From: Niastella sp966211305
GTDB taxonomy: Bacteria; Bacteroidota; Bacteroidia; Chitinophagales; Chitinophagaceae
Direction of reading: 5' to 3'
Length of the DNA: 64,000 nt
Assembly (NCBI GenBank): GCA_966211305.1
Contig: CBIHPC010000002.1
Span: 35,116 to 99,115, forward strand
The translations under genes and the position numbers were made by a program. Each line of letters opens with the position of its first letter. Positions within the stretch are counted from its first letter, which is position 1. Below the pieces are notes generated by a model. That model did not search any database, was not told where the DNA came from, and saw nothing but the letters and a program-made list of their open reading frames with translations. Below are positions 38,805-47,402 of the stretch, one piece after another.

Positions 38805-41800
38805 TTAATAGTTCACACGCAATCCAAATGTGAAGGCGCGCATCACCGGACGGCCTCCCAGGTCCAAACCTCCTCCCTGATCCAATTCCGGGTCCCAGCC
38901 TATCCAATTGGTGAAGGTGGCCAGGTTCTTCGCGTTTACATATAAGCTCACAGTCTGTGCTTTTATTTTACCCAGTATAGTAGCAGGCAGGTTGTACGAA
39001 AGAGAAACATCCTGCAGTCTTACAAAACTTCTGCTTTCCCACATACCGGGCGTAACCCTTGCACGGCTGCCGGAAATGTTCCTGGGATATTTGCCACCGG
39101 GATTACGCGGCGACCAATAGTCAGTAACGGTAAATTCATTTTCGCGAAGCTGGTTATCATCGCGGAAATACTGCCTCAGGTTATTGCCTAAGTATCCGTT
39201 TTTGCCTCCCTGTATGCTATTGATGAGAAATGTTAAGGTAAATGCTTTGTAGGTAAGCGTGTTGAAAAGGCTCATTCTGTATGCCGGTTCGCGGCGTCCG
39301 ATGATCACCCGGTCGTTGGCGGCGTCTATTGCCCCATCTTTATTTTGATCCGCCACGCTTAAGGTGCCGGTATAAAAGCCCGGCAGCGGCGTTTCGCCCA
39401 ATTGATAAATGGGGCCTGCCTGGTAATCATAGATGGTTTGAATGGAGCGGCCAATAAATAAACCACTGGCAATTAAATCATCTTCTTTGCCATCTTTGTC
39501 ATTATCAAGACCAACCAGGGTTTTGATCACGTTTTTGTTGGTTGAGAAATTAAAGGTGGAAGACCAGGTAAAGTCTTTTTTGTTTACAAACTTATATGTA
39601 AGCCCTGCTTCAAAACCGGTATTATGAATTTTCCCCAGGTTGGTCAATATGCTGCCAAAACCGGTAGTGTTAGGTATATTCACCTCATATAGCAGATCGG
39701 TAGTATTATTATTGTAATACTCCAGCGTACCGGTAAGCCGGTTGTTCAACAAGGCGAAATCAAGGCCCACGTTTGTACCGGTAGTACGCTCCCATTTCAG
39801 ATTGGGATTGGCGAGGGAAACCACCTGCTGCCCGAATGCCGTATTAGCTCCATCGCCAAAAACATACGACTCATTTGTTTCCACTCTTGCCAGCGACTGG
39901 TAACGCCTTGTCTGGTTACCTATGGATCCGTAGCTGAGGCGCAGTTTCAGGTTGTTTATCCAGTTTACATTACTCATAAAATTTTCACGCGAAACAATCC
40001 AGCCCAAAGCCACAGAAGGGAAAGTAGCGTATTTGAAATTTTCTGCAAAGCCGGTAAATCCATCCCGGCGCAGGGTGGCCGTAAAAAGGTATTTATCATC
40101 GAACTTATAATTAATACGGCCCATCTGGTAGTTCAACGCTTCAGACCACGCGCTGTCGTTGATGGTTAATAGTGAGGCACCGCCAATATCATTATAACTC
40201 AAATTCAGCCTTGCAAAACCTTTACCTTCCGCATACGTTCCGGTGTGTTTTCGTTCGATGGCGCCGTATAATCCGGTAAGCGTGATACCATGTTTGCCGA
40301 AGGTTTTGGTATAGGTTACAATGTTATCGAGCATGTAATCATAATAATCCCGGTTGTCTTTATAGGCCAGTCCTGTTAATCCCGCTCCATACTTGTTGGC
40401 ATAATAATGCTGGTCGGTACGAAAATTCTGACCAAAATTGACCCGGTAATTCAATCCCCTGATAAAGGGAATATCAAGGTCTGAATAAACATTGGCAAAG
40501 AAATACTGACGCCTGTCGCGATCGTCCACTAAATGACTCATCAGCGGGTTAGGCGCCACGGTATTGGTAGGATTGGGGATCAGATTACCGCTGGAATCGA
40601 ATGGTACCACCAGGGGGGCGCCGCGTGTTAACCAAACCAGGTCCGGCTCGGCGCCATCCTGTTTTACAAACGAACCGGATGATACCAGCCCCAGTTTCCA
40701 GCCTTTAAACGGCTTTATTTCGAGGTTGGCCCTAACGGTATTTCTTTTAAAAATGTCGGCTTTGATAAAGTTTTTTTGATCGGCTATACTCCCCGACAAA
40801 AGATAGTTGAAGTTTTCGCTGCCGCCGGAAAGGCTCAGGTTGGTCTCCCATACATGCCCGGGGCCGGTACCTGCTCCATACCAGTCAAAATCATAGGGAT
40901 TCAGGGCCGTGCGGTTGGAATTGGCCATGGAGGCATCCACCTTCTGTATCACGTCAAAAGCGGGGTTGGGTTGGATATAATCAGGACCTGTAAAGGCTTC
41001 GTTCCAATAAGCATCCTTCAGCTGCTCAAGAAACCCGGCCCTGTCCCAGGTATGAAAGTTCTGCGTAGGCTTCTGCGTGGTGTAGGCGCTTGAAAAAGCA
41101 ACCCGGGGCTTGCCCGTGCGGCCTTTTTTGGACGTGATCAGGATGACCCCATTGGCTGCCTGGGCGCCATAAACGGCCGTTGAGCTCACATCTTTTAATA
41201 CATCTATTGTAGCAATATCATCCGGATTAATGGAAGACAAAGAGCCATTGTATTGCACGCCGTCGAGAATGATCAACACACTTTGTGAACCGCCCAGCGT
41301 AACCTGCCCGCGAACCTGAATGGATGGTGTACCTCCGGCCACGGTAGATACCCCTACGTTGAGCCCCGGAACGGTACCCTGAAGAGACTGCGCTATGTTG
41401 GTGTTGGGGGCATTGCCCATTGCCTCAAGATTAACCCTGGAAACGGCGCCGGTTACATCAGCCTTCTTTTGCGTACCATACCCTACCACCACCACATCGC
41501 TCAACATATTATTGCCGGTTTGCAGCGTAACATTGACGGTGGTACGGCCGCCGATAGCTTCCTCATGATCGGCGAAGTTGACAGAAGTAAAGACCAATGT
41601 GCCGTTTGAGGGGGCGCTAACCTGGAAATTTCCATTGGCATCGGAGGAAGTACCCGTTTTTGTTTCCTTTACAGTTACAGAGACTCCGCCAACCGCAGCG
41701 CCGTCGGCCCCGGTTACCCTGCCCTTAATTTGGATTTGCTGAGCCTTGGATGAAAGCGGATGAATACTAAAGATCAATAGAAGGGCTAACAGTGGCGCCC

Positions 41801-41825
41801 TGGTTAAAAGCAGCTTAATTTTCAT
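38805..41825 (-). CDS. susC: SusC/RagA TonB-dependent receptor, PUL2
   Basis: The protein has 1006 aa with a signal peptide (about 1-28, LLALLLIFSIHPLSSKA). The carboxypeptidase-regulatory-like domain (IQIKGRVTGADGAAVGGVSV) is followed by the TonB-box/plug start (MLSDVVVVGYGTQKKADVTGAV), the plug signature (VLIILDGVQYNGSLSSINPDDIATIDVLKD, YGAQAANGVILITSKKG) and the barrel. In the usual xxYVVDG motif Tyr-Val is replaced, giving LIILDG, a tolerated variant. It is the first gene of the seven-gene PUL2 operon (susC2, susD2, GH43-like, CE12, GH43, GH115, lacI). Its 294-bp upstream region carries a LacI-type palindrome and otherwise shows no gene. Confidence 0.95.
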   Translation of the reverse strand: MKIKLLLTRAPLLALLLIFSIHPLSSKAQQIQIKGRVTGADGAAVGGVSVTVKETKTGTSSDANGNFQVSAPSNGTLVFTSVNFADHEEAIGGRTTVNVTLQTGNNMLSDVVVVGYGTQKKADVTGAVSRVNLEAMGNAPNTNIAQSLQGTVPGLNVGVSTVAGGTPSIQVRGQVTLGGSQSVLIILDGVQYNGSLSSINPDDIATIDVLKDVSSTAVYGAQAANGVILITSKKGRTGKPRVAFSSAYTTQKPTQNFHTWDRAGFLEQLKDAYWNEAFTGPDYIQPNPAFDVIQKVDASMANSNRTALNPYDFDWYGAGTGPGHVWETNLSLSGGSENFNYLLSGSIADQKNFIKADIFKRNTVRANLEIKPFKGWKLGLVSSGSFVKQDGAEPDLVWLTRGAPLVVPFDSSGNLIPNPTNTVAPNPLMSHLVDDRDRRQYFFANVYSDLDIPFIRGLNYRVNFGQNFRTDQHYYANKYGAGLTGLAYKDNRDYYDYMLDNIVTYTKTFGKHGITLTGLYGAIERKHTGTYAEGKGFARLNLSYNDIGGASLLTINDSAWSEALNYQMGRINYKFDDKYLFTATLRRDGFTGFAENFKYATFPSVALGWIVSRENFMSNVNWINNLKLRLSYGSIGNQTRRYQSLARVETNESYVFGDGANTAFGQQVVSLANPNLKWERTTGTNVGLDFALLNNRLTGTLEYYNNNTTDLLYEVNIPNTTGFGSILTNLGKIHNTGFEAGLTYKFVNKKDFTWSSTFNFSTNKNVIKTLVGLDNDKDGKEDDLIASGLFIGRSIQTIYDYQAGPIYQLGETPLPGFYTGTLSVADQNKDGAIDAANDRVIIGRREPAYRMSLFNTLTYKAFTLTFLINSIQGGKNGYLGNNLRQYFRDDNQLRENEFTVTDYWSPRNPGGKYPRNISGSRARVTPGMWESRSFVRLQDVSLSYNLPATILGKIKAQTVSLYVNAKNLATFTNWIGWDPELDQGGGLDLGGRPVMRAFTFGLRVNY

Positions 41826-41870
41826 ATAGCGTATTATTTGGTTTTAAGCAATTGACCGTTTGAATAGGAA

Positions 41871-41884
41871 TGTAACCGATTACA
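41871..41884. promoter_or_regulatory. Candidate LacI-family operator upstream of susC2
   Basis: TGTAACCGATTACA is a near-perfect 14-bp palindrome (arms TGTAA/TTACA) with a central CG step, 46 bp upstream of the susC2 ATG. The shape matches LacI/GalR operators, which have a palindrome centred on CpG. A LacI-family gene is the last gene of the same operon. Binding is inferred. No other gene or strong element is visible in 41826-42119. Confidence 0.55.
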
Positions 41885-42119
41885 ATTGGAGGCAATTTAT
41901 TACCGGAGGGAGGGTAAAATGGGGGTGTAATTCTTACAAAAGGGGGACTTTTTCGTACAAAAACAGGGGAAAAAGCCGATTTCTCCGGCGAAAGCAAAGG
42001 ACTGACCGGTTAAATGAAGGCAAATGCAGAAATATTCAGTTAAAAGGAGAACCTGGGCTTTGGTGGGAGTTTACAGGTCATGAATGCGGAAAATTTCCTA
42101 ACGAATTGACTTTTCCAGG

Positions 42120-43936
42120 TCATTTCTTACTATTTTCAACCGTTGCCATCCCGGTAGCCGGTTTCCTGGCAACAATATCAACAGAAGCATTTTTTAATGA
42201 GGATGAATTTGTTCGAACCCGTATGACCCCGGTTTGGTTATCCGATTGGATCACAGCCAATGCCAAACCATTGAATGTATTTCGTTTGTTACTTTTCATA
42301 GAGGTATGGTCAAAGGGATTACCGTTGTCAAAACCAATTAACTTTCCTGCACCTTCTAAAATAATTTGTACCGGTTCATGTGCATCGGGAACAACATGTC
42401 CGTTCTCATCCACTACTTCGATCTTTACATGCGCCACATCCCGTTTATCTGCATCGATGGTATCGCGGTCAACCGATAAACGCAAGGCTGCAGGAGCGCC
42501 GCTTGTATGCATTTCCTCTTCCATGACTACCCTGCCACCTTTTCTGCCAACCGCTTTCAATACGCCCGGCTCATAAGGCACATCCCATACGAGGTGCAGA
42601 TCGCCGGTTGTAATACCAACAGGCGGACGATCATAGCGGTTCCAGCTGCCGGCATTACCCTGTCTTGGAAATTCCAATGCCTTCATCCCAAACGATCTTC
42701 CATTCAAAAAGAGCTCAACGGTATCGCAATTCGTATAAGCCATCACCTGCATCACCTGTCCTTCCTTCCCCTTCCAGTTCCAATGCGGCGCCAGATGGAT
42801 CATCGGTTGAGTCGTCCACCGGCTTTGGTAGAAATAACAGGCGTCCTTCGGAAAACCACAAAGGTCGATCACACCTGAACTGGCGTTTTTGGATGGCCAC
42901 CTGGCTTCGCCCAGATAATCGATGCCGGTCCACATAAAATCACCGATCACATAATCATGCAGGGAGACGAATTTCCAGGATGATTGCGATCACGGTGAAT
43001 AAAGTTGACGAGATCGTGTTGTGACCATTGATCAAAGTAATTGGCGTAATCATATTTTACTTTGCCGGCTTTCCATACATCAAATATTTCATTCTGTACT
43101 AAAAATCCCATCCGGTCACAGAGATCCAAAAACTCAGGAGCCATCGGATTATGCGATGTGCGAATGGCATTGCATCCCATCTCTTTTAAAGTTTTCAACC
43201 GGCGAACCCACATCGCCTCAGGCACTGCCGCACCAACGCTTCCTGCATCATGATGCAAACAAACACCATTCATTTTAACCCGTTTCCCATTCAGCAAAAA
43301 ACCATTGTTTGCATCATACTGTACGTTACGTATTCCAAACGGCGTAATTACCTCATCAACAATTTTTCCTTTATTAATTATCAGTGAACGAAGGCTGTAC
43401 ATCCCTGGTGTTTCCAATGACCAGAGAATTGGTGATGATACCGTTATTTTTTATTCTGCTTCTGATTGATTTTCTGAGGAAGCAGAAACCGCAGATTCGG
43501 TTCTCGCCACCTCATTTCCCTTTGCATCAAGAATAACCGAACGAAGTATAGCATCTATTGAAACAACGCTCCTGTTTTCAACTTTTGTTTTGATGTTTAC
43601 CGTTGCAGAATCAGCATCTACCTGCGGTGTCATTATACAGGTTCCCCATTGGGCTATGTGTAAAAGATTAGCAAGGTTCAGCCAAACATGGCGGTAAATT
43701 CCTGATCCGGAATACCAACGGGTGTTTGGTTGCCGGCTATTATCTACACGAACGGTAATAATATTCTCACCAGCCTTTATGTAAGGAGCAAGATCATAAT
43801 GGAAGCTCATGTAGCCGTTGGGATAACGGCCCAGATGATGTCCATTGATCCATACATCGCTGTTTTGATAAACGCCATCAAATTCTATCCAAACGGATTT
43901 TGACACCACAGATTTTGGAAGATTGAACCTTTTATG
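42120..43936 (-). pseudogene. Decayed GH2 beta-galactosidase gene lacking the catalytic glutamates
   Basis: Three pieces in the leftward direction together read as a GH2 enzyme. The 5' piece (43936 to 43454; sugar-binding domain, WIEFDGVYQNSDVWINGHHLG) begins at KRFNLP directly after an in-frame TAA, so the signal peptide and roughly the first 100 residues are missing. An in-frame TAA at 43451-43453 interrupts it; the same frame resumes at once with KITVSSPILWSLETPG. The second piece runs to FIHRDRNHPGN, where the frame changes and the text jumps to HDYVIGDFMWTGIDYLGEA. The WSIGNE acid/base block and the nucleophile block normally lie between those points, so both catalytic Glu are gone. The last piece (to 42120) carries the C-terminal beta domains (PHWNWKGKEGQVMQ) to a natural stop. 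It resembles the GH2 part of the fusion at 47403. It cannot encode an active enzyme. Confidence 0.88.
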
Positions 43937-44019
43937 TTACATCAAAAGCAGAGGAAATCTGATCATTGGGTTGTTAACACCTGCAAATTAAAAAGGCCGT
44001 TTGTATTTCGTAGTAAAGA

Positions 44020-44772
44020 TCAGAACGCGTAATGGCGCATTCCTCCATCCACAACAGCTACCGTGCCTGTAATATACCGCGCACGGGGCGATACCAGGAA
44101 AACGGCCATGTTGGCCATATCCTCCGGCTCACCGAAATCTCCCAGTGGGATCTCGCGTTCGGCAAATTGCCTGCGTTCATCTCCGGGGAAGAAACGGCGG
44201 ATATTGTTAGTATCTATCAGGCCCGGTTGCAAACAGTTAACCCTGATACCATACTGCCCCAGTTGCCCGGCCAACTGCTTGGACCACATTACAATGGCCG
44301 CTTTGGCAACAGATGAACCATTGATCATACGTAACTCATAAGTGCTGGCGAGGTTCAGGATGGCGCCCTGCTTACGCGCTATAAAATGTGGCAAAAGCTG
44401 TTGCGTGAGTTGCCGGGGGCGGTCAAAGTCCAGCGTCATGGTGCCGTTCCAATCATCTTCCGAACCTACTACATCCATCGGAGCGCTACGGCCCGCATTA
44501 TTAACGAGAATATCTACCTGGCCCAGGCTGGCCAATGCCGCAGCTGCAATCTTTTGCGGCCCGTCTGCTGCCACGAAATCCTGGGCGAATGTTACCGGTT
44601 CCACACCACCCGCAGCGGTTATTTCCTCTTTGAGGCTGTTCAGCAGATCTTCGTTTCTCGCAGTGGCCAATACTTTCGCGCCTTCAAGCGCCAGCTCTTT
44701 TACGATTGCGCGGCCAATTCCCTGGCTGGCACCTGTTACCACCGCTGTTTTCCCTTTTAAATACAGATCCAT
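44020..44772 (-). CDS. Short-chain dehydrogenase/reductase-like protein without the catalytic Tyr
   Basis: The protein has 250 aa with a complete Rossmann fold: TGASQGIG (residues 13-20), NNAG (91-94), IRVNCLQPGLIDT and the C-terminal YITGTVAVVDGG. The usual YxxxK catalytic motif reads SSVAK (Ser about 153, Lys about 157), so the Tyr is missing, and the segment between the catalytic Ser/Thr (LAST) and this site is about three residues shorter than normal. The protein may have altered or no oxidoreductase activity, or use another residue such as Tyr145; the fold and cofactor site look intact. It follows the MIP channel gene by 20 bp on the same strand, so they are likely co-transcribed and controlled from the region shared with the HxlR regulator. 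The substrate is unknown. It appears unrelated to pectin use. Confidence 0.9.
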   Translation of the reverse strand: MDLYLKGKTAVVTGASQGIGRAIVKELALEGAKVLATARNEDLLNSLKEEITAAGGVEPVTFAQDFVAADGPQKIAAAALASLGQVDILVNNAGRSAPMDVVGSEDDWNGTMTLDFDRPRQLTQQLLPHFIARKQGAILNLASTYELRMINGSSVAKAAIVMWSKQLAGQLGQYGIRVNCLQPGLIDTNNIRRFFPGDERRQFAEREIPLGDFGEPEDMANMAVFLVSPRARYITGTVAVVDGGMRHYAF

Positions 44773-44792
44773 AATTCTTCTCTTATTTATGA

Positions 44793-45503
44793 TTAATTAA
44801 TATACGCATGTATTAATGCTGCCAATACTGCTCCCACTATAGGTGCCACTACCGGGATCCATGAATAGCGCCAGTCGCTTTTCCCTTTATGCCGTATAGG
44901 TAAAAGGGCATGCGCAATCCTGGGGCCCAGATCCCGTGCGGGATTGATGGCACAGCCTGTATTGCCACCCAGAGATAAAGCAACGCCCAGCACCAATAAT
45001 CCAACAGGCAGTGCCTGCAATGAGCCAATGATCTTCCCGTCTCCTCCGCTTATGCAAAGAACTGCGTACATAAAGATGGCTGTTGCAAAACATTCCGCAA
45101 TAAAACTATTTGTATTGCCCCTTATAGCAGGGCTTGTGCTGAAGCAGGCCCTTATACTATCTGCATCATTTGTAGCATCAAAATGGTTTTTGTAATGCAG
45201 CCATACAATAGCAGCACCAATGATGGCTCCTATCAGCTGAGCAGAAATGTGCGTTAATATCAGACCTGCATCCAGTTTGCCTATTGCTGCCAACCCAATC
45301 GTAACAGCGGGGTTTACATGCGCACCACCTGCAGACGTAACCATTACAGCTATGAATACCGCCATGGCCCAACCCATGGTAATTACTATCCAGCCGCCGT
45401 TGTTTCCTTTTGTTTTATTTAATACAACATTTGTTACCACCCCATTTCCCAATATGATCAGTACCATTGTGCCTATTAACTCTGATATAAAAACACTCAT
45501 CAT
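44793..45503 (-). CDS. MIP family channel (aquaglyceroporin, GlpF type)
   Basis: The protein has 236 aa and six hydrophobic segments with the two half-helix NPA motifs of the major intrinsic protein family: HVNPAVT (Asn about 64) and AINPARD (Asn about 187, Asp about 191). The Asp after the second NPAR is the residue that marks glycerol-conducting members rather than pure water channels. It should pass glycerol or small polyols through the inner membrane. It is the first gene of a two-gene unit with the SDR, and divergent from an HxlR regulator 82 bp away. No glycerol kinase is nearby, so its physiological partner is unclear. Two adjacent ATG codons (45503, 45500) are possible starts. Confidence 0.92.
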   Translation of the reverse strand: MMSVFISELIGTMVLIILGNGVVTNVVLNKTKGNNGGWIVITMGWAMAVFIAVMVTSAGGAHVNPAVTIGLAAIGKLDAGLILTHISAQLIGAIIGAAIVWLHYKNHFDATNDADSIRACFSTSPAIRGNTNSFIAECFATAIFMYAVLCISGGDGKIIGSLQALPVGLLVLGVALSLGGNTGCAINPARDLGPRIAHALLPIRHKGKSDWRYSWIPVVAPIVGAVLAALIHAYIN

Positions 45504-45569
45504 TTATTTTTTGTAAAAGTAGCGGGTAGCATCTAATTTTACAGGCAGTACTGTCAATTGTAGGGTACA

Positions 45570-45581
45570 TACAAATTTGTA
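45570..45581. promoter_or_regulatory. 12-bp palindrome in the HxlR/MIP divergent promoter
   Basis: TACAAATTTGTA is a perfect palindrome ending 4 bp before the hxlR-like ATG (45586) in the 82-bp gap shared with the MIP-SDR operon. HxlR-family dimers often bind such AT-rich palindromes beside their own gene, so this is a candidate operator. No experiment or second copy supports it here. Confidence 0.4.
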
Positions 45582-45585
45582 AGTA

Positions 45586-45954
45586 ATGGCAGCGAGAAAG
45601 AAAAACTCCACATATACCAGCAACGAAAAACTGATCATTGAATGTGATCTTACCTATGCTGTAAATAAGATTGGAGGCAGATGGAAAATACAGATCCTGG
45701 ATAAGCTGGCAGGTAGCAAACTTAGGTTTAGTGAATTAAAGAAGGAGTTCCCTTTCATTACAGAACGCATGCTCATCTTACAGTTGAAGGCATTAGAGCA
45801 GGATGGGATGGTGAAGCGGACAGTGTATGCAGAAGTGCCTCCGCGGGTAGAATATGAACTCACGGAGATGGCATTGGAGATCGGGCCCATTTTTAAGCAG
45901 CTGAGTGCCTGGGGTGGAAAACACCGGGAGGTAAAGAAGGAGGACTTAAGCTAA
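45586..45954 (+). CDS. HxlR family winged-helix transcriptional regulator
   Basis: The 122-aa protein covers the HxlR domain: CDLTYAVNKIGGRWKIQILDKL (N-terminal helix and strand, Cys20 near the usual redox-sensing position), FSELKKEFPFITERMLILQLKALEQDGMV (recognition region) and PPRVEYELTEMALEIGPIFKQLSAWG (wing and dimer helix). These small dimeric regulators respond to reactive electrophiles or oxidants and commonly control an adjacent divergent oxidoreductase or transporter operon, which here would be the MIP channel and SDR. Its 3' end abuts the remnant of an AAA-kinase gene on the opposite strand. Confidence 0.92.
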   Translation: MAARKKNSTYTSNEKLIIECDLTYAVNKIGGRWKIQILDKLAGSKLRFSELKKEFPFITERMLILQLKALEQDGMVKRTVYAEVPPRVEYELTEMALEIGPIFKQLSAWGGKHREVKKEDLS

Positions 45955-46084
45955 GATCGGCAACTGCATCCACCCATATTGAAAACGCTTCTCTGTCCAG
46001 ATCCACTCTTTTGTATCCGCGAGACAATAAGTCTGTTATGATCGTACTCTTCCCGGTTGCGGATATTCCGCTAATACAACTCAT
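45893..46084 (-). pseudogene. Truncated P-loop kinase (AAA_33-like) gene remnant
   Basis: The frame begins MSCISGISATGKSTIITDLL (Walker A GISATGKST at residues 6-14), followed by SRGYKRVDLDREAFSIWVDA, the start of small AAA-type nucleoside or sugar kinase-like ATPases that normally run to about 170-190 residues. Recognisable similarity stops at about residue 45, and from 45954 downward the frame runs antisense through the end of the hxlR-like gene, so the 3' three quarters are missing. Its ATG overlaps the stop of the upstream serine hydrolase remnant as ATGA, the mark of a former operon. Probably non-functional. Confidence 0.7.
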
Positions 46085-46330
46085 TTATTCTTATACAAGA
46101 TCTCCGCAACACCCCGCGCGATAATAATCGAAACTGCCTGATCTGAATTGGTAAAGATAACAAAGGCTGTTTTATCTTCAGGGAACCGGTAATACGTACT
46201 CTTAAAGCCGGGTAAAGATCCTCCATGATAATGTCACGACCAGCAAAGACATAACCATCCGCCCTGTTAGGCACCAGCGCTGTGGTTGAAGTAGTTTGGT
46301 GTGTAACCCTAAAGCCCATTTTTAGAGAAA
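46081..46330 (-). pseudogene. C-terminal remnant of a beta-lactamase-fold serine hydrolase
   Basis: Read leftward, 46227-46081 encodes HGGSLPGFKSTYYRFPEDKT followed by AFVIFTNSDQAVSIIIARGV and a natural stop. This is the HGG-motif C-terminus of class C beta-lactamase-like (PF00144) serine hydrolases. An in-frame TGA at 46234-46236 precedes the motif, and the sequence to about 46330 is open only in another frame, so there is at least one frameshift. Nothing corresponding to the SxxK active-site region is present. Its stop overlaps the start of the AAA-kinase remnant. Seen only by reading frames manually; no intact gene spans it. Confidence 0.65.
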
Positions 46331-46362
46331 AAAAATTCATTGACGGATTTTATATTCGTCAA
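46328..46362 (-). terminator. Probable terminator of the PUL3 operon
   Basis: TTGACG (46340-46345) and CGTCAA (46357-46362) form a 6-bp stem with an 11-nt loop. On the leftward strand it is followed after 4 nt by eight T residues (A run at 46328-46335). It lies 45 bp downstream of the alpha/beta hydrolase stop. The stem is weak, so efficiency may be modest. Confidence 0.5.
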
Positions 46363-46406
46363 GAAAACGGATCTTCCGACTTATAATGTTTCAACATGGC
46401 GTATTA

Positions 46407-47378
46407 CTAACGAGACAGTGTTGACAGAAATTCTTTTAACACTTCTGTTGTACGGGCCAGTTGATCATGGTGCAGGTTATGGCCCGCACCGTCGATATGA
46501 ACCAACTTTCCTTTTTGCATCACCCGGGCAGTCTCTTCATTGGTTTTGCGTACTTCAGGCGACGCATCGGCCTTCAATATAATGGCCGGCGCCTGGATCT
46601 TCGCCAGTGCGGTTTCGGTCCTCATAGTGCCGCTCATCGCCTGCCAGGCCTCGTTTGTATAAGGTCCATGGTATTGTTTTTTCGAAAGCGCCCAATAGTA
46701 TACATCTACACTGTCCCATTTGGGCGACTGCCGGCGGCCGGTAGCAACCAGGTCTTCGAACCGGTAATTGTTTTGCGCTACAAGCGTTTCGGGACTGCCA
46801 AACATATTTACAGAAAGCCGGTCTGGTGCTGTTGATGGCCGTGCCTGCGTTGAAGCCGGTGGCTTGTTACGAACGCTGTCACGTGACGGGCTTCCGCCGG
46901 GAAAACGTCCAAGCATCGGGTCTAACATAATAACCGCTTTCGGCAGACCGGGATATTCAGCTCCTACCCGCATAACGGTGGCGGCGCCCATCGAATGGCC
47001 CATCAGGATGGGCTTCTCCCATTTCATTGCCTGCACAAATGCCACAACGTCTTTCACCAGGGTTTCGCCATTATCTGCAGCAGTGAACGGATCTGACAGG
47101 CCATGTCCCCGCGCGTCGAGCATATAAATATCATAAGATCCCTGCAGCTTTTCTGTAAGGGTGGTCCAGCAAAGCCCGTTATCGGTAACGCCATGCACCA
47201 TCACCATTACCGGTTTACCCTGGGCAGGAAGGGCATGATAATAATGAATACGGATACCGTTTGCATATACGTAGCCGTCTGTGAAGCCAGCCGGCATTTT
47301 ATATTGGGCATGCGTTACCATTGACGGCAACAGCACCAGGAAAGCAAACAGTTTTGCGAACTTATTGATTGGTTTCAT
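46407..47378 (-). CDS. Secreted alpha/beta hydrolase
   Basis: The protein has 323 aa with a signal peptide (about 1-24, LFAFLVLLPSMVTHA). The alpha/beta hydrolase core shows the oxyanion motif MVHGVTDNG, LDARGHGLSD, the nucleophile elbow GHSMG (Ser about 129), an Asp near ILKADASPE and the His in GAGHNLHHD (about 299). A cap region of about 100 residues lies between. It is the last gene of the galactan PUL, 24 bp after the GH2-GH53 gene. An esterase removing acetyl or feruloyl groups from galactan or arabinan side chains would suit the setting, but the family is too broad to assign a substrate. Confidence 0.9.
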   Translation of the reverse strand: MKPINKFAKLFAFLVLLPSMVTHAQYKMPAGFTDGYVYANGIRIHYYHALPAQGKPVMVMVHGVTDNGLCWTTLTEKLQGSYDIYMLDARGHGLSDPFTAADNGETLVKDVVAFVQAMKWEKPILMGHSMGAATVMRVGAEYPGLPKAVIMLDPMLGRFPGGSPSRDSVRNKPPASTQARPSTAPDRLSVNMFGSPETLVAQNNYRFEDLVATGRRQSPKWDSVDVYYWALSKKQYHGPYTNEAWQAMSGTMRTETALAKIQAPAIILKADASPEVRKTNEETARVMQKGKLVHIDGAGHNLHHDQLARTTEVLKEFLSTLSR

Positions 47379-47402
47379 TTTTACTTATTTTAAGTGAGCA
47401 AC

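Noticed and set aside
41860..42576. Rightward open frame of 238 codons before susC2 and through the GH2 remnant
   Set aside because: More than half of it is antisense to the GH2 pseudogene, and the rest is susC2 promoter; no recognisable domain.
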